Source of the DNA: Candidatus Cryosericum hinesii
GTDB taxonomy: Bacteria; Caldisericota; Caldisericia; Cryosericales; Cryosericaceae
Direction of reading: 5' to 3'
Length of the DNA stretch: 32,980 nucleotides
Assembly (NCBI RefSeq): GCF_003570985.1
Contig: NZ_QXIW01000032.1
Span: 10,981 to 43,960, forward strand
Shown here: positions 31,861-32,980 of the stretch, piece after piece
How positions within the stretch are numbered: the stretch's first letter is position 1
Layout: every line of letters starts with the position of its first letter
The notes under the pieces: model-generated
Database searches by the model: none
Told to the model about the DNA's origin: nothing
The model's input: the letters and a program-made list of their open reading frames with translations, nothing else
Translations under genes and position numbers: made by a program

Positions 31861-32076
31861 GATGGGAACCCTCTCCAAGCTGTTTCTTTGTCAAAGCAGA
31901 TCCGCGTGGGTAAGCACAAGGTTCCTCGCGGCCACACGTTCCGGTTGTTCTCTACGATACACCAACCCCAGAGGATCCCGAAGTACTGCCTGAAGTATTA
32001 TCTTTTTACAACTTTCCCCAGGATTTGCAAGAGGGATACGGCATCATCCCCCGCACGATGTCAGCGGAGTGAGGAG

Positions 32077-32096
32077 GACACGTCTGCAGACGTGTC
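32077..32096. promoter_or_regulatory. Perfect 20-bp palindrome, candidate operator
   Basis: GACACGTCTGCAGACGTGTC is self-complementary over all 20 bases. It has no spacer and no T-run, which suits binding by a dimeric regulator more than termination. It lies about 217 bp upstream of the Wzz-like gene start and 320 bp upstream of the divergent gene. Confidence 0.5.
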
Positions 32097-32229
32097 TGCA
32101 AAAAGTGGATGCCGATTCACAGTTCCTGAGACATCACACATGGGCGGAGGAGCCGTTTCGGACCGGTGCGTGAACGGGAAAGCATGTCGTAGACAAGCAT
32201 TCATGGTGCATCACATATTCTTCACACTG

Positions 32230-32258
32230 TTGGGCTTACATAATTCTATTTCTGTATT
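32230..32258 (+). promoter_or_regulatory. Weak promoter candidate for the secreted-protein gene
   Basis: TTGGGC (32230-32235) and TGTATT (32253-32258) are spaced by 17 bp within an AT-rich block. Both boxes are imperfect, and the ATG is 158 bp downstream. Confidence 0.25.
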
Positions 32259-32298
32259 ATTATTCGCCTGTAAGAAGTATAGGATCGATTGCTTGACG

Positions 32299-32401
32299 TG
32301 ACGTGTAAACTTGCTGGACATGACCTCTAAACTTGCTGTATACGGATTGTAGGTTGCAGGATTCTACCTGTAAGTCGCAGGACATGACGTGTAAACTTGC
32401 T
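32299..32401 (+). repeat. Three copies of a 17-bp direct repeat, possible IS end
   Basis: TGACGTGTAAACTTGCT occurs at 32299-32315 and 32385-32401, with a variant (TGACCTCTAAACTTGCT) at 32321-32337. Each of the last two is preceded by GGACA. Starts are 22 and 64 bp apart, close to whole helical turns. Multiple terminal repeats of this sort occur at ends of IS21-family elements, but no transposase is in the window. A regulator-binding array is the alternative. Confidence 0.5.
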
Positions 32402-32415
32402 TTACTGGAGTGCTC

Positions 32416-32980
32416 ATGATCAGGATCACAGCCACACTTCTCTGCCTGGTGCTGTGTCTGGCCGGAGCCAGTATTCCGACCGCTTCAGCTGCCAGTCGCC
32501 TTACAACTGCGAGTAGCACTGCTCTCACTTCGTGCCTGCAACAAGAGTACCTCATGCGCGACACGTATCAGAATATCTTCGCCCAGTATCCGACCCTGAC
32601 CGCGTTTGGCACCGTGATGACAGGCGATGTGGCGATGATCACCACAGTGAAGAAGGTCTTCGCCCAGTACAGAATCACTGTGCCAACGGACGCGGAGGTC
32701 TCTGCTGCGAAAACGATAGCAGCAACTGTAACCAGTATCACGAATGCTGATGCAGTTGCCATCAGCCTTGAACAATCCACCGCCACTCTGATGACACAGC
32801 TGTCTCGGACAACTGACAACCGTGACGTGGCCAATGTGGTGACGCTTGTCAAGACAACTTCGCTCGGATCGCACACTGGCACATTTGCTGCAGAGCAAAC
32901 AAGCGCTTCTACTCCTACTACTTCTACCCCTACGACGCCCGTGGTCCTCGCGTCCTCAACCCGTCCATTCCCGGCGCCTG
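32416..32980 (+). CDS. Secreted protein with DUF2202-like (ferritin-like) sequence, 3' end missing
   Basis: The ATG at 32416 has GGAG 5 bp upstream and the frame is open to the window edge (188 codons). The first 26 residues are a clear signal peptide (MIRITATLLCLVLCLAGASI, then PTASA, with cleavage after ASA). Residues 44-80 (EYLMRDTYQNIFAQYPTLTA, later VKKVFAQYRITVPTD) resemble the helical DUF2202 family, which has a ferritin-like fold. The metal ligands are not clearly conserved, so metal binding is doubtful. The C-terminal part turns into a Thr/Ser/Pro-rich linker, as in surface proteins. It is divergent from the polysaccharide operon. Confidence 0.7.
   Translation, partial: MIRITATLLCLVLCLAGASIPTASAASRLTTASSTALTSCLQQEYLMRDTYQNIFAQYPTLTAFGTVMTGDVAMITTVKKVFAQYRITVPTDAEVSAAKTIAATVTSITNADAVAISLEQSTATLMTQLSRTTDNRDVANVVTLVKTTSLGSHTGTFAAEQTSASTPTTSTPTTPVVLASSTRPFPAP

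Larger units (their letters stand above)
31861..32415. other. Divergent intergenic region between polysaccharide operon and secreted-protein gene
   Basis: The 555 bp contain no convincing gene. The interval must hold the promoter of the minus-strand polysaccharide operon. An AT-rich block on that strand near 31995-32010 (GATAAT) is the only -10-like candidate and lacks a well-spaced -35. It also holds the palindrome at 32077, the plus-strand promoter candidate at 32230 and the triple repeat at 32299. Confidence 0.6.

Noticed and set aside
32077-32110. Intrinsic terminator at the 20-bp palindrome
   Set aside because: The stem has no loop spacer and only a short A-run follows, with no gene ending nearby on either strand.
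30988-32301. A 437-codon plus-strand frame
   Set aside because: It is antisense to the Wzz-like and kinase genes and continues into noncoding DNA. No domain or start signal was seen.

Overview
The window reads as bacterial chromosome from an organism that is not identified by any single gene here. There is no rRNA or tRNA. The clues are a GC-moderate composition, a CpsB/C/D-type (Wzz-like subunit, separate BY-kinase, PHP phosphatase) polysaccharide control system, and a LytR-CpsA-Psr (LCP) protein. These suggest a lineage with a Gram-positive-style export control system, possibly a deep-branching phylum. That placement is inference.

Left part (1-6165) is accessory DNA. It holds the 3' end of a DUF1906 (Rv2525c-like) gene with an in-frame amber codon near its end, a decayed RhuM-family gene, a HigBA-type toxin-antitoxin pair, an AAA/DUF4143 ATPase with a clear sigma-70 promoter, and an LCP gene. 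Nearly every gap is packed with a mosaic of short palindromic repeats. These include a 117-bp tandem array and nine copies of a 29-nt hairpin, all in the same orientation, whose stems carry a conserved tandem G.A mismatch.

Right part (6166-31860) is one long minus-strand polysaccharide locus, read from 31860 leftwards. It starts with the control genes: Wzz-like, BY-kinase, phosphatase. Next comes a nucleotide-sugar cassette (UDP-sugar 6-dehydrogenase, WlbA/WbpB-like, WbpD-like, WbpE-like), which fits a UDP-2,3-diacetamido-2,3-dideoxyglucuronate route. An AsnB-like amidotransferase, a GNAT, a FemAB-like acyltransferase, a DUF7033-like polysaccharide deacetylase and a Wzy/WaaL-type membrane protein follow. 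Then come three GT4 glycosyltransferases, a GalE-like epimerase and a PglC-like initiating phosphoglycosyl transferase. The last block is an atypical aminotransferase, a second FemAB-like protein, a PaaK/CapK-like adenylating enzyme, a DegT aminotransferase and a PglF/WbpM-type 4,6-dehydratase. Twelve gene junctions are 4-nt ATGA/GTGA overlaps, which argues for a translationally coupled operon. No Wzx flippase or ABC exporter is visible.

The AsnB-like gene sits between two 121-bp direct copies of the 3' end of the WbpE-like gene. This marks a recombination scar and creates a chimeric 87-codon ORF. At the right edge (31861-32980) a 555-bp divergent gap carries a perfect 20-bp palindrome and three copies of a 17-bp repeat. 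It leads into a plus-strand secreted protein with DUF2202-like sequence that runs off the window.
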